Part shown: one piece after another, positions 62,697 through 64,000 of the stretch | Position numbering within the stretch: the stretch's first letter is position 1 | How the letters are laid out: the number at the start of each line of letters is the position of its first letter | Assembly: GCF_042654985.1 (NCBI RefSeq) | Contig: NZ_JBHSMT010000028.1 | Coordinates: forward strand, 1 to 64,000 | Source: Paraherbaspirillum soli | Lineage (GTDB): Bacteria > Pseudomonadota > Gammaproteobacteria > Burkholderiales > Burkholderiaceae_D | Length of the DNA stretch: 64,000 nt | Direction of reading: 5' to 3' | Notes under the pieces: generated by a model | Databases searched by the model: none | Told to the model about the DNA's origin: nothing | What the model saw: the letters and a program-made list of their open reading frames with translations, nothing else | Translations under genes and position numbers: made by a program

Positions 62697-63820
62697 AAAT
62701 ACTGCTCCACCTTGTGCGCGCCGACCTCGCCATGTTTTTGCGCGGCCGTCTGGCGCTGTTCTGGACTTTCGCCTTCCCGCTGTTGATGCTGGTGATGCAA
62801 ATGGCCTTGTTCGGTCATGACGTCAAACTCGGTCCGGTATCGCTGGCGCTGGTCGATCTCGATCGCAGCCAGGTCAGCCAAGACTATATGCGCCAGCTGA
62901 GTGCAGGTTTGCGCATGCAATCCAGCGTAGTCTTCAATCTGCTGCCGGCAGAGCAGGGCGCCAGCGCCGCCGGTGCCGACCTCACACTGACCATCCCGGC
63001 TGGCTTTGCCGCCAATGTCAGCGCCGGCCGCAGCACTTTGATGGCACTAGGCGGCAAGCATACGGCCGGCCCCAGTTATGAAGCGGCCTACGGCATGCTG
63101 CGCGGATTCAGCGACGCCTACAACCTGACCGGCTTGCAGGCGCCGCCGCGGGTCACCTTGCCGATGCCGGCCGAGAATGGCGGAGCAGGCAAGCAGGATG
63201 GCGAGCTCGATTACCGACTGTTCCTGGTGACCGGGCTGGCCGGCATGATCATCCTGTCCACCAGCCTGATGGGGTTCGCCGCGCCGTTGGTGGCTGCGCG
63301 CGAAGGCGGCATGTTCCGCATGTATCAACTGTTCCCTATGCATACCGGGATCGTGGTTGCCGCCTGGTGCTTGTCGCGGCTGCTCATCATGTTGCTGGCG
63401 AGCCTGTTGATGTTTGTCGCGGCCTGGGCCATTTATGGCGTCAGGATCAGCGCCGGCGGCGCCGAGATTGCATTGGCGATTGGCGTGCTGGCCTTGGGCT
63501 CGGCGGCATTTCTCGCACTCGGCTTGCTGATCGCGGCGCTCACCAACAGCGTTGCGGCCGCCACCATGTTGTGCAACCTGCTGTATTTTCCTTTGCTGTT
63601 TTCGGGGAACCTGATGATCCCGCTCGGCGGTTTGCCGAAAGGCGCCCGGGAAGTGCTCGACTGCCTGCCGCTGAATGCGATGATGGCCAGCATACGGCGC
63701 TGCCTGACAGTCGGCATGGATTGGAAAAGCGACGCCTATAATCTGGCAATCCTGCTGGCGATGCTGGTTGCCTGCCTGGCATTCGCGACCAAACGATTCA
63801 CCTGGATGCCGCGCGAGTAG
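62693..63820 (+). CDS. ABC-2-type transporter permease for the TOMM product
   Basis: A 375-residue membrane protein with one N-terminal helix (about 18-38), a large extracytoplasmic segment (about 40-165) and five more helices (about 175-370), the ABC-2 permease layout. It overlaps the ATPase fusion gene by four bases and is the last gene of the cluster in the window. It is the likely exporter of the modified peptide and may also give self-immunity. Confidence 0.88.
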   Translation: MKILLHLVRADLAMFLRGRLALFWTFAFPLLMLVMQMALFGHDVKLGPVSLALVDLDRSQVSQDYMRQLSAGLRMQSSVVFNLLPAEQGASAAGADLTLTIPAGFAANVSAGRSTLMALGGKHTAGPSYEAAYGMLRGFSDAYNLTGLQAPPRVTLPMPAENGGAGKQDGELDYRLFLVTGLAGMIILSTSLMGFAAPLVAAREGGMFRMYQLFPMHTGIVVAAWCLSRLLIMLLASLLMFVAAWAIYGVRISAGGAEIALAIGVLALGSAAFLALGLLIAALTNSVAAATMLCNLLYFPLLFSGNLMIPLGGLPKGAREVLDCLPLNAMMASIRRCLTVGMDWKSDAYNLAILLAMLVACLAFATKRFTWMPRE

Positions 63821-63938
63821 GCACCTCTAAAAACCTACTGCGCGGCCCAATCTCGGGGCTGTGATGCTCACCGTACCTCCGTACGGCTGCGCTTCTCGCC
63901 CCGACCTTGGGCCGCTCGCTACGGTTTTTAGAGGTGCC
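63820..63938. repeat. Nested palindromic element at the end of the TOMM cluster
   Basis: Perfect 16-bp outer arms (GGCACCTCTAAAAACC at 63820-63835 and its complement at 63923-63938) enclose further stems (GCGGCCCAA...TCGGGG with its partner, and CCGTAC-CTC-CGTACGG). The left arm overlaps the last base of the permease stop codon. A partial arm, GGCACCTCGAAAAACC and ten more bases, occurs at 50729-50754. In RNA the whole would fold into one long hairpin and could act as the cluster terminator. Confidence 0.75.
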
Positions 63939-64000
63939 AAATAGTGAATAAGAAATAGATGAGCAAACAATGAGATTCGGAAATGCGTATTAAAAACCAA
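63939..64000. other. Sequence after the TOMM cluster, possible gene start at the window edge
   Basis: The last 60 bases are AT-rich. An ATG at about 63982 is preceded by a weak purine stretch and stays open to the edge. Too short to identify. Confidence 0.25.

Noticed and set aside
56795..63820. Thiopeptide interpretation of the peptide cluster
   Set aside because: The core spacing recalls thiocillin, but no LanB-type Ser/Thr dehydratase or pyridine synthase is seen in the window, so only a TOMM call is made.
1..64000. CRISPR arrays, rRNA and tRNA genes
   Set aside because: No regularly spaced direct repeats and no recognisable rRNA or tRNA sequence were seen by reading; a dedicated tRNA scan was not possible.

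Overview
The window reads as a chromosomal segment of a Gram-negative betaproteobacterium, most likely Burkholderiales and plausibly Oxalobacteraceae-like. This rests on the GC-rich coding style, a flagellar operon with P- and L-ring genes, SCO, cytochrome c and multicopper-oxidase modules, and several families of palindromic intergenic repeats. No rRNA, tRNA or CRISPR array was seen, and the species cannot be named from sequence alone.

Layout. 0-1.8 kb: 3' end of a group II intron, a small unrecognised gene, and a decayed RHS/YD-repeat gene with a LysM tail. 1.9-4.9 kb: a three-gene, lower-GC cassette (GT2 glycosyltransferase, small EamA/SMR-like flippase, polytopic membrane protein) that looks like glycan decoration. 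5.4-25.8 kb: one almost gap-free flagellar operon, fliQ-fliR-flhB-flhA-flgF-flgG-flgA-flgH-flgI-flgB-flgC-fliE-fliF-(fliG-like)-fliH-fliI-fliJ-(fliK-like)-flgD-flgE-(fliM-like)-fliN-fliO-fliP-fliA plus two unknowns. It encodes export gate, rod, rings and hook. It has no filament, hook-filament junction, stator or chemotaxis gene, its FliG-like protein is very short, and its FliM-like protein lacks the CheY-binding N-terminus. 25.8-30.2 kb: TPR protein, a structured intergenic element, a paralogue of the first small gene, a membrane protein, a lytic transglycosylase, and two copies of a 96-bp repeat.

30.3-50.2 kb: an export and metal/redox locus. A DUF5666-like lipoprotein and a NarX-type histidine kinase are followed by two multicopper-oxidase-like proteins, a 2,908-residue secreted multidomain protein, two small secreted proteins, two LolA-fold-like proteins, a cytochrome c/binding-protein fusion and a SCO copper chaperone. 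The lipoprotein and kinase genes share a duplicated 68-bp promoter-like module with a 16-bp palindrome, and a similar box precedes the oxidase genes, suggesting one regulon. 50.2-55 kb is a repeat-rich, lower-GC accessory stretch: pentapeptide-repeat protein, two unknown small proteins, a CPBP-family membrane protein, and three DsrE-family genes.

55.1-63.9 kb ends the window with a secreted unknown, an LCM-like methyltransferase and the most striking system: an unlisted 45-aa precursor gene whose C-terminus is almost only Cys/Ser/Thr, followed by a leader-binding E1-like protein with an RRE, a YcaO cyclodehydratase with a proline-rich tail, a SagB-type dehydrogenase, a fusion of an HExxH peptidase-like domain to an ABC ATPase, and an ABC-2 permease. 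This is a complete thiazole/oxazole-modified peptide (TOMM, azol(in)e RiPP) pathway with precursor, modification, probable leader removal and export. A nested palindrome follows its last gene.
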